Shown: one piece after another, positions 34,014-40,882 of the stretch
How the letters are laid out: each line of letters begins with the position of its first letter
Position numbering within the stretch: position 1 is the first letter of the stretch
NCBI GenBank assembly: GCA_001798855.1
Contig: MGQQ01000041.1
Span: 1-42,991, forward strand
Source of the DNA: Deltaproteobacteria bacterium RBG_16_49_23
Lineage (GTDB): Bacteria > Desulfobacterota > BSN033 > UBA1163
Reading direction: 5' to 3'
DNA length: 42,991 bases
The notes under the pieces: generated by a model
The model's database searches: none
The model's input: the letters and a program-made list of their open reading frames with translations, nothing else
Told to the model about the DNA's origin: nothing
Translations under genes and position numbers: made by a program

Positions 34014-35408
34014 TTACCAGCTCTTTCTCAAAATGCCAACGGTGACATGAGAACCCACACCTGCATGGGAAACCCAAAGGGCTTGCTTACTATTTTCAGG
34101 AATCTGCAGACTCTGCCAATCCTTGGGTTTCTGTTTCCCCCATTTTTTCCAGATCTTGGGGTCGCCATGAAATTTATCGTACTTTTGCTGTAACTGCCAT
34201 AGACACTCAGCGGCCTGGAAAATTCCCGTTGCCCCTACTGCATGCATTGTTCCGATGAGCCCACCCGAGAGGTTGGAGGGGCATTTGCCAGGTTTCCCTG
34301 TATTGGGATTGATGTAGTAGGCATCTCCAGACTCAATATAATCCTGTTCCTGACCATAGGGCCTGAGCCCTACATCTCCATAGGTCTGTAAATCGCTAAT
34401 GGTGAAGGCATCATGAAGCTCGACCAAGTCCAAATCCTCAATGGGATTTTGAATGCCTGCCATACGGTAAACCAGCCAGGCTGCAAACCGGGATGCCAAG
34501 AAACTCTCAAATCCGGGATAACGAGCTCCCTCCTTGCCATAGAGGTCTTTATACATTCCAGGAGTTTCATGTGGAAGTAAGGGAACTTCCATATGGCGAC
34601 GATCAGCCACACGTAAGGTATGGGAGCCCCCACAGATAAAAAGTTCGCAGGGGTGATCCGTCAACTTGTAAGCTGTTTCTTCGTCACAGACCAGGACTGC
34701 AGCCGAGCCAACACTCATGGCGCAACATTCTAAAAACCGAAGCGGAAAAGCTGACATGGGGCTGGCTAAGACATCATCCACAGTGTATTTACCGGGCTGC
34801 TGGGCATAGGGTGAAGAACAGGCATAGAGATGGTTTTTAACGGCTATTTTGGCCCGTGTTACCTCGGAAACATTAAAGGTTTCAGCAAAGCGGTTCGCCA
34901 TAGGCGCATAATAAGAGGAGTAAATCCGTCCCAGGCGAGTTTCGAAATCCTTGCAAGCTGCCGTGGAGATATAAAAATTACCGGTCCGAGTGTCCACTTC
35001 GTCCATACGCTCCCAACCGGCCGCTAGAACCACATCGGCATACCCTGAAGCTACCGCCATGGCCGCATGGAGGACGGCTGACCCTCCGGTAGCCCCTCCT
35101 GTCTTGATGCCCATATTATAGAGAGGGTCAAGACCCAGATAATCATGAATCTTAGCCTGGCAGAGCAATTGATCCTGAAAGTGATCGGCAAATTCGCCAT
35201 AAGATGCATAGCTGATCAGGCCTTTCACCTCCAAAGGATCCATTTTTAAATCATTATTCTCCAACATATCCTTGAAGGCCATCATCACCAGTTCTTCCAG
35301 TTTGTATTCTGGAAAATATTTTTTATAGGCTGTTGTCCCCCCGGCAACAATAAAGACCTTTCGATTCCATTTGGGGATCCTCAAATTTCCTTCTTTAAAT
35401 GTGATCAT
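34014..35408 (-). CDS. Thiolase-like protein lacking the nucleophilic cysteine
   Basis: 464 residues from the ATG at 35408, seven bases after GGAGG. The overall SCP2-type thiolase fold is clear: VASGYADVVLAAGWERM, LVELHDAFTISDL, and NLSGGLIGTMHAVGATG. At the nucleophile position, where the other thiolase of the window has GACASS (C93), this protein has GGATGG, with G105 aligned to the Cys. The C-terminal Cys loop is also replaced (SHAGVGSH). It therefore cannot make the usual acyl-enzyme. Cys-less relatives paired with DUF35 proteins include the steroid side-chain aldolase Ltp2, so a retro-aldol or other C-C lyase role is plausible. A structural role is the alternative. Confidence 0.85.
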   Translation of the reverse strand: MITFKEGNLRIPKWNRKVFIVAGGTTAYKKYFPEYKLEELVMMAFKDMLENNDLKMDPLEVKGLISYASYGEFADHFQDQLLCQAKIHDYLGLDPLYNMGIKTGGATGGSAVLHAAMAVASGYADVVLAAGWERMDEVDTRTGNFYISTAACKDFETRLGRIYSSYYAPMANRFAETFNVSEVTRAKIAVKNHLYACSSPYAQQPGKYTVDDVLASPMSAFPLRFLECCAMSVGSAAVLVCDEETAYKLTDHPCELFICGGSHTLRVADRRHMEVPLLPHETPGMYKDLYGKEGARYPGFESFLASRFAAWLVYRMAGIQNPIEDLDLVELHDAFTISDLQTYGDVGLRPYGQEQDYIESGDAYYINPNTGKPGKCPSNLSGGLIGTMHAVGATGIFQAAECLWQLQQKYDKFHGDPKIWKKWGKQKPKDWQSLQIPENSKQALWVSHAGVGSHVTVGILRKSW

Positions 35409-35414
35409 ACCCAT

Positions 35415-35649
35415 TCCTCCTTAGTTCGAAATGCGTGACTCGTGCCTGCACGCCGGAGTACAGCTGTTTCGACACGCAGGCGTGATTTGTGAATTGAATT
35501 GAAGATTCCTAAATGCTAATTGAGAATTGATAAGTGACATCTTTAGATACCCTTCACCCCCCTTCTCTTTCAAATTTGGAATTCGGAATGTAGATTTCGG
35601 AATAGGGAATAAAATTTTTAATTCCGCAGTCCGCAATCCGAAATCCGCA
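35415..35649. repeat. Repeat-filled gap with inverted heptamer arrays
   Basis: Besides AT-rich sequence, 35575-35649 holds GGAATTCGGAATG units facing ATTCCGC AGTCCGC AATCCGA AATCCGC heptamers. I see no gene in the gap. Confidence 0.6.
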
Positions 35650-36057
35650 TTACTTACGTGGTTTAATATTCTCCCGGACCCACTTCACAGCTTCTTCGAT
35701 ACGCGTTCCCGGCACAAAGAGAGCCTTCACACCGCTCCCTTTCAGAGCGAGGACGTCTTCTTCAGGAATGATCCCTCCTCCAAAGACGACGATATCGTTT
35801 GCCTCTTTCTCTTTGAGAAGTTGAATCACCTGCGGAAAGATATAGTCATGGGCTCCCGAAAGGATGGACAGTCCGATTCCATCCACATCCTCTTGAATTG
35901 CAGCCGCTACAATCTGTTCCGGTGTCTGATGAAGCCCGGTATAGATCACTTCAAATCCTGCATCGCGAAATCCCCGTGCGATGATTTTGGCTCCGCGGTC
36001 ATGCCCGTCCAAACCCGGTTTGGCGATCAGGATTCGTATCTTCCGCTCTGGACTCAT
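35650..36057 (-). CDS. B12-binding small subunit of the second acyl-CoA mutase
   Basis: 135 residues from the ATG at 36057 (GGGAGGAAC upstream). DxHxxG is D17-G18-H19-D20-R21-G22, with H19 the cobalt ligand; SxL lies in LSILSGAH and the GG motif in [11 protein letters not shown]. Closely similar to the first small subunit, indicating a duplicated mutase. It would pair with the large subunit encoded upstream. An open frame starting at 36129 merely translates the heptamer repeat and is not used. Confidence 0.92.
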   Translation of the reverse strand: MSPERKIRILIAKPGLDGHDRGAKIIARGFRDAGFEVIYTGLHQTPEQIVAAAIQEDVDGIGLSILSGAHDYIFPQVIQLLKEKEANDIVVFGGGIIPEEDVLALKGSGVKALFVPGTRIEEAVKWVRENIKPRK

Positions 36058-36130
36058 CGTTCCTCCCTCTCCGCTCCCAAATGCGGATTTCGGATTGCGG
36101 ATTTCGGAATTTAATCCATTGGATTTCATT

Positions 36131-36187
36131 GTAGCGTCGGCATTTACTGCCGACGATTCTTTCGCCCTCAGTAAATGAGGGCGCTAC
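36131..36187. repeat. Twin-hairpin element with complementary loops
   Basis: Outer arms GTAGC/GCTAC enclose hairpin 1 (CGTCGGCA-TTTAC-TGCCGACG) and hairpin 2 (GCCCTCA-GTAAA-TGAGGGC). The two loop sequences, TTTAC and GTAAA, are exact complements, so the hairpins could pair loop to loop. It lies between the two subunit genes of the second mutase. Confidence 0.75.
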
Positions 36188-36275
36188 GGAATCCTTTCAA
36201 ATGCGAAATTTTAACTCCCCACTTCTCAATCTGCATTAGAGTCATTCCGCATTCTACATTCTACATTCTGCAATT

Positions 36276-37949
36276 TTAGAAATACCCCGGATCCGTATAC
36301 CGACCAAACACCTCCCGCCACACATCGCAGATCTCCTGGATGGTTGCATATTCCCTGACGGCATGGATGATGTGGGGCATCAGGTTTCCTCCATCGAGAG
36401 AAGCCTTTTTGATCTCTGCAAGGCAATCTTTCACTTTTGCATTATTTCGCGAGCCCTTCACGTTCTGAAGCCTTTTTAACTGCCTCTCTTCGATTTCACG
36501 ACTCATTCTCCATATCGTAATGGGCGGATGATCGGTCACATATTTATTCACCCCGACAATGGTCTTCTCATCAGTGTCAATCTGCTTCTGAAATCGATAA
36601 GCGGCATCCGCAATCTCCATCTGCGGATACCCCCTCTCAACGGCTTTCACCATCCCTCCCATTTCATCGATCTTATGGATATATTCCCACGCCTTTTCTT
36701 CCATCTGGTTGGTCAAGGCTTCCATGAAATAGGACCCGGCAAGAGGATCAATGGTGTTTGCCACACCTGTCTCTTCCGCCAGGATTTGCTGCGTCCTCAG
36801 GGCAATCGTTACGGCCTCCTCGGTCGGAATGGCATAGGTTTCATCGAGCGAGTTGGTGTGAAGCGATTGCGTTCCCCCCAGAACCGCAGCCAGCCCCTCG
36901 TAGGCCGTCCGGACCACATTATTAAAGGGTTGTTGAGCCGTTAAGGAACAGCCTGCCGTCTGGGTATGAAATCGGAGCATCCAGGAACGGGGCTTCTTGG
37001 CCATAAAACGCTCCCTCATGACCTTAGCCCAGATCCTCCGTGCCGCCCTGAATTTTGCAATCTCTTCAAAGAAGTCGATGTGGGAGTCGAAAAAGAAGGA
37101 GAGCCTCGGAGCAAAATCATCCACGTCGAGGCCCCTCTCCATGGAAGCTTCCACGTAAGCGATTCCGTCGGCCAGGGTGAATGCCAGCTCCTGAATTGCC
37201 GTAGAACCGGCTTCACGGATATGATAGCCGCTGATGCTGATCGTATTCCATCGGGGGACCTCTTTGGTGCAATATTCGATGGTGTCCACGATAATCCGAA
37301 GGGAAGGTCTGGGGGGAAGCATGAAGGTCTTCTGGGCGATGAATTCCTTCAGCATGTCGTTCTGGATCGTTCCCCCGATCTCTTTCTTACTCACGCCCTG
37401 TTTCTCTGCCACCATGATATACATCGCCAGCAGAATAGAGGCGGGCGGATTGATCGTCATGGAAGTGGTCACCCGGTCAAGAGGAATACCCTCAAAAAGA
37501 ATCTCCATGTCCTTCAAAGTGTCCACGGCAACGCCACATTTCCCAATTTCACCTCTGGCATTGGGAGAGTCACTGTCATAGCCCATTAAGGTTGGATAAT
37601 GGAAGGCAATGGAGAGACCGGTCTCGCCATGATTGAGCAGATAATGGAAACGCTTGTTTGTCTCTTCCGGCCCCCCCAGGCCGGAAAACATTCGCATCGT
37701 CCAGAGCCTTCCGCGATACATGGAGGGTTGAACGCCGCGGGTGAATGGATAGACTCCCGGGAAACCGGTATCCCTGGAATAATCGATGTCTTTGGTATCT
37801 TCGGGGGTATAGAGACCTTTGATCTCCAGATCGGAGACCGTGGTGAAGCGGGGCAAACGTTCGGGAGTTTCGGAGAGAATTTTTGACAGGTCGTCTATCC
37901 ATTTCTTTCTCTCCTTCTGGACCTCTTTGAGTTGATCCTCTTTAAACAT
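36276..37949 (-). CDS. icmA: Acyl-CoA mutase large subunit, isobutyryl-CoA-mutase-like
   Basis: 557 residues, same family as the first large subunit but with a different substrate signature. The Tyr that contacts the methylmalonyl carboxylate is F88 (MRMFSGLGG) and the Arg is Q206 ([10 protein letters not shown]). This Phe/Gln pair is the published signature of isobutyryl-CoA mutase, against Tyr/Arg in methylmalonyl-CoA mutase. AFHYPTLMG replaces AFDLPTQIG; the Asp-to-His change is unusual. Catalytic Y242-H243 and [12 protein letters not shown] remain. It likely interconverts isobutyryl-CoA and butyryl-CoA or a related pair. It lies downstream of the corrinoid adenosyltransferase gene and upstream of its own B12 subunit. 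GGGGGTGATC precedes the ATG. Confidence 0.85.
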   Translation of the reverse strand: MFKEDQLKEVQKERKKWIDDLSKILSETPERLPRFTTVSDLEIKGLYTPEDTKDIDYSRDTGFPGVYPFTRGVQPSMYRGRLWTMRMFSGLGGPEETNKRFHYLLNHGETGLSIAFHYPTLMGYDSDSPNARGEIGKCGVAVDTLKDMEILFEGIPLDRVTTSMTINPPASILLAMYIMVAEKQGVSKKEIGGTIQNDMLKEFIAQKTFMLPPRPSLRIIVDTIEYCTKEVPRWNTISISGYHIREAGSTAIQELAFTLADGIAYVEASMERGLDVDDFAPRLSFFFDSHIDFFEEIAKFRAARRIWAKVMRERFMAKKPRSWMLRFHTQTAGCSLTAQQPFNNVVRTAYEGLAAVLGGTQSLHTNSLDETYAIPTEEAVTIALRTQQILAEETGVANTIDPLAGSYFMEALTNQMEEKAWEYIHKIDEMGGMVKAVERGYPQMEIADAAYRFQKQIDTDEKTIVGVNKYVTDHPPITIWRMSREIEERQLKRLQNVKGSRNNAKVKDCLAEIKKASLDGGNLMPHIIHAVREYATIQEICDVWREVFGRYTDPGYF

Positions 37950-38007
37950 CCGATCACCCCCTTTTCAAAAGATCAATTAGCAATAGAAAATTATCATTGT
38001 AAAATTA

Positions 38008-38155
38008 GCCTTTTTGTAACACTTTAGCTCTTTGAAAAAAGGCATCTAATCCCCCTTCATCAAAAGGGGGAAATGTTTCTCCTCCCTTTGTCAAAGGGAG
38101 GAGGGGAGGGATTTTTAAAAGTTTATTTCAAACCGCTAAATTGTTACGCCTTTTT
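38008..38155. mobile_element. Miniature inverted-repeat element, copy B (IS66-like ends)
   Basis: 132 bp (38016-38147) with terminal repeats at 38016-38037 and 38126-38147 matching at 18 of 22 bases and ending GTAACA. Perfect 8-bp direct repeats GCCTTTTT flank it (38008-38015 and 38148-38155). The core holds CCCCCTT/AAGGGGG and CCTCCCTTT/AAAGGGAGG hairpins. GTAA ends and 8-bp duplications are features of IS66-family elements. It lies between the second mutase and cobO. No gene is seen in 37950-38225. Confidence 0.85.
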
Positions 38156-38225
38156 AAAAGATTTTTTTCATTGCTAATTTTTTCCCGCGCAGCGCGGGAT
38201 TAAATTTTCAATTTGCATTGAGCTT

Positions 38226-38750
38226 TTAAATTTCTATTCCCTTACGGGCCAAGACGCCTTTATTGGAGTAATGCTTTCGATCCATCATCTCTGTCACCAG
38301 ATCGGCCTTCTCTATAATCTCTGGTCTTGCATTTCTTCCGGTAAGGATAAGTTCCACTGTGGTTGGTTTGGCATCGATCAGTTGCAGGAGTTCGGACAGA
38401 GGAATCAGACCATAATCCACAGCGAGGTTGATCTCATCTAAGATCACAATGTCAAATTCTTTATTCACGATGGCTGTTTTGGCTAAGGAAAAACCTTCCA
38501 TGGCCAGTTGAATATCGATCGCATCAGGGTTAGTTTCAGAAATGAAGACTTTACGACCAGAGGGCTTGATCGTCAGATAGGGAGAAAGTTTCAGGGCCGA
38601 TTCCAACTCGCCATCTTCGGTATTGCCTTTCATAAACTGGATGATCAACACCTTCAGCCCATGGCCTACGGCTCTGAGGGCTAATCCCAGAGCGGCCGTG
38701 GTTTTGCCTTTGCCGTTCCCTGTATAGACTTGAATCAATCCTTTTTCCAT
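38226..38750 (-). CDS. cobO: ATP:corrinoid adenosyltransferase (CobA/CobO/BtuR type)
   Basis: 174 residues from the ATG at 38750. P-loop GNGKGKTTAALG at 11-22, then LIIQFMKG, a central DIVILDEINLAVDYGLI and the ELILTGRNA motif, all diagnostic. The enzyme adenosylates cob(I)alamin to make the mutase cofactor. It is the first gene upstream of the second mutase, suggesting dedicated cofactor supply. No cobalamin riboswitch is seen upstream. The ribosome site is weak; a start at 38783 would add 11 unsupported residues. Confidence 0.92.
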   Translation of the reverse strand: MEKGLIQVYTGNGKGKTTAALGLALRAVGHGLKVLIIQFMKGNTEDGELESALKLSPYLTIKPSGRKVFISETNPDAIDIQLAMEGFSLAKTAIVNKEFDIVILDEINLAVDYGLIPLSELLQLIDAKPTTVELILTGRNARPEIIEKADLVTEMMDRKHYSNKGVLARKGIEI

Positions 38751-38845
38751 AAAACCCATCAATGCAAAATGTTCAATTAGCAATTAGCAGTAGTCAATGT
38801 TTTAGGATACAAACTATTAATTGAAAAGGTCGTAAAGTCAGTTTA

Positions 38846-38876
38846 AATTCCGCAATCCGCAATCCGAAATTCGCAA
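38846..38876. repeat. Heptamer array (AATCCGC-type)
   Basis: Consecutive 7-base units ATTCCGC AATCCGC AATCCGA AATTCGC directly follow the hdrA stop codon on the plus strand. Same family as 3611-3712. Confidence 0.6.
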
Positions 38877-40823
38877 TCAACAGACTTCGCGGAGCTGGGC
38901 GATGATCTGTTCGGTCTTAAAGTGCCTCAGAGTAATGGCGCTTGAGGGACAGGTCGCATTGCAGGCGCCACATCCCTTGCAGAGCGCTTCATTAACGGTC
39001 ATCACTTTTTTGTAGGGATCTATTTTCAGGGCCCGGAATTCACAGACCTGCTCGCAGAGACCGCATCCCGCACACATAAGCGCATCCACAAAGGCGGTGA
39101 TCGGCTCGATTCTCACCCTTCCTGCAAACAAGGGGATGGTCGCCCTGGAGGCTGTTCCATGCGCCTGGGAGATCGTATCACAGATATCTTTGGGACCCTG
39201 ACAGGTTCCGGCAAGGAAGATCCCGTCGGTGGCCGTATCCAGAGGTCTCATCTTTGGGTGGGCCTCGAGATAGAAACGGTCTGGTGAAAGGGAAAGCTTG
39301 AGAAGACTCCTCAAGCGGTCCGAATCCTTCCTCTGTGTGAGGCCTGTTGCGAGAACAACCAGGTCAGCCTCCTCTTCATAAGGTTCTCCCAGAAGTTCGT
39401 CATCCGCCTTGACGATCAATTTTCCATTCTTTTGATAGATCTCGGAGGGGACTCCCTTACGGTAGAAGATGCCTTTTTTCTGAACCGCTTCATAGAATTG
39501 CTCATATCCCTTGCCAAAGGCCCTGACATCGATGTAACAGACCGTCACACGCGCCTCAGGGATTCGATCCTTGACGAGGTGGGCTTGCTTTGCCGTGAAC
39601 ATGCAGCAGATCCTGGAACAATATTCGTTATTGACCGTCTTATCCCTTGAGCCAACGCACTGGATAAAGACGATGTTTCCGGGTTCTTTTCCGTTGACCA
39701 GAAGCTTACCCTGAGTGGGCCCACCCGGAGAGATCATCCTTTCAAACTCGAGGCCGGTGATCACATTTTCATAGCGACCGTATCCTAATTCCGGTTTCAG
39801 TTTAGGATCGAAGGGATCGTAACCTGTAGCCACGATGATCGTCCCCACTCCGGCCTCGAATTCCATTCCCACCTCTTCAAACTGGACCGCACCCTCCGGA
39901 CAGACCTCCCGGCATTTTCCGCACTCTCCCTTCTGGAGATAGAGGCAGTTTTTTGAATCGATCGTATAGCAGCGGGGAACGGCATCGGGGAAGGGGAGAT
40001 AGATCGCAGGTCTCCGGTCGAGTCCCATATTGAATTCATTCGGGACCCTGACCGGGCAGACCTCCTCACATTTTTTACAGCAGGTGCACTTCTCCTGACT
40101 GACATGTCGGGGGTCGTGCCTGATCCTCACCTTAAAATTTCCCACAAAACCTTCCACTCCCTCGACCTCACTCTGGGTGAGAAGATGAATTAGCGGATGA
40201 TTTTTTATCTCTTCCAGCTTGGGCAACAGAGTGACGGAGGTTTCCTCGAGGTTGGGAAAGGTTCGATCGAGTTGGGAGACGTGCCCTCCGGGAGAAGGAG
40301 ATTTCTCCACCAGGTAGACCTCAAAACCTGAATTGGCAATGTCCAGGCTTGCCTGAATTCCGGCGATCCCTCCGCCGATGACCAGAACCACGGGAGTGAC
40401 TCCGACTTCATTCTCCTCCAATGGCTCATGGAGTGAGACCTTGGCCACGGCGGAAGCGATCAGATCCATGGCCTTCTTTGTCCCCTGTTCCTTATTTGGA
40501 TGGACCCAGGAACACTGTTCCCTGATATTGGCCATCTCAAAGAAATAGGGATTGAGGCCCGCAGAGCGGCAGGCATTCCGATAGGTGGACTCATGCATTC
40601 GTGGAGAACAGGCAGCCACCACAATCCGGTCAAAGCCCAGATTCTTGATATCGTTCTTGATCAGGTCCTGACCGGGATCGGAACACATATACTGATAGTT
40701 CCGGGCCATGGCCACATGAGGAAGGGTGCGGGCAAAAGCCGTGACCTTCTCCACATCGACCGTGGCCGCAATGTTGATCCCGCAATGACAGATATAAACG
40801 CCGATCTTCATAAGGTAACTCAT
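38877..40823 (-). CDS. hdrA: HdrA-like FAD/iron-sulfur protein
   Basis: 648 residues. N-terminal HdrA domain (VYICHCGINIAATVDVEKV; CSPRMHESTYRNAC), FAD site VIGGGIAGIQASLDIANSG, two-cluster segment CTCCKKCEEVCPVRVPNEF with KGECGKCREVCP, the CVGSRD ... EYCSRICC motif, and C-terminal ferredoxin pair CAGCGLCEQVC ... CKGCGACNATCP. HdrA family proteins carry FAD for electron transfer or bifurcation with HdrBC-type partners, none of which lie in the window. At the place where the neighbouring paralogue has LDCSACIITPK, this protein has LEETSVTLLPK, losing two cysteines. Start at 40823 is the longest; an ATG at 40811 is possible. Confidence 0.9.
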   Translation of the reverse strand: MSYLMKIGVYICHCGINIAATVDVEKVTAFARTLPHVAMARNYQYMCSDPGQDLIKNDIKNLGFDRIVVAACSPRMHESTYRNACRSAGLNPYFFEMANIREQCSWVHPNKEQGTKKAMDLIASAVAKVSLHEPLEENEVGVTPVVLVIGGGIAGIQASLDIANSGFEVYLVEKSPSPGGHVSQLDRTFPNLEETSVTLLPKLEEIKNHPLIHLLTQSEVEGVEGFVGNFKVRIRHDPRHVSQEKCTCCKKCEEVCPVRVPNEFNMGLDRRPAIYLPFPDAVPRCYTIDSKNCLYLQKGECGKCREVCPEGAVQFEEVGMEFEAGVGTIIVATGYDPFDPKLKPELGYGRYENVITGLEFERMISPGGPTQGKLLVNGKEPGNIVFIQCVGSRDKTVNNEYCSRICCMFTAKQAHLVKDRIPEARVTVCYIDVRAFGKGYEQFYEAVQKKGIFYRKGVPSEIYQKNGKLIVKADDELLGEPYEEEADLVVLATGLTQRKDSDRLRSLLKLSLSPDRFYLEAHPKMRPLDTATDGIFLAGTCQGPKDICDTISQAHGTASRATIPLFAGRVRIEPITAFVDALMCAGCGLCEQVCEFRALKIDPYKKVMTVNEALCKGCGACNATCPSSAITLRHFKTEQIIAQLREVC

Positions 40824-40827
40824 AAAC

Positions 40828-40882
40828 CGCTAACCCCCCTTCATCCCCCCTTAATTTAAGGGGGGAATAGAGGGGGGTTACG
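40828..40882. repeat. Nested CCCCCC/GGGGGG palindrome between the hdrA genes
   Basis: Inner stem CCCCCCTTAA-T-TTAAGGGGGG (40845-40865) with outer arms TAACCCCCC/GGGGGGTTA. It overlaps the stop codon of the upstream gene and precedes the start of the next. The same unit occurs inside element copy A near 21912-21950. Confidence 0.7.

Noticed and set aside
36058..36129. N-terminal extension of the second B12 subunit
   Set aside because: It translates heptamer repeat sequence; GGGAGGAAC sits right before the ATG at 36057.
37950..38225. Cobalamin riboswitch upstream of the second mutase
   Set aside because: No B12-box or conserved core is visible; the gap is occupied by the inverted-repeat element. 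The same holds upstream of cobO and of meaB.
31953..38750. Anaerobic alkane (fumarate addition) pathway
   Set aside because: A mutase, acyl-CoA dehydrogenase and ligase would fit, but no glycyl-radical alkylsuccinate synthase or activase is present.
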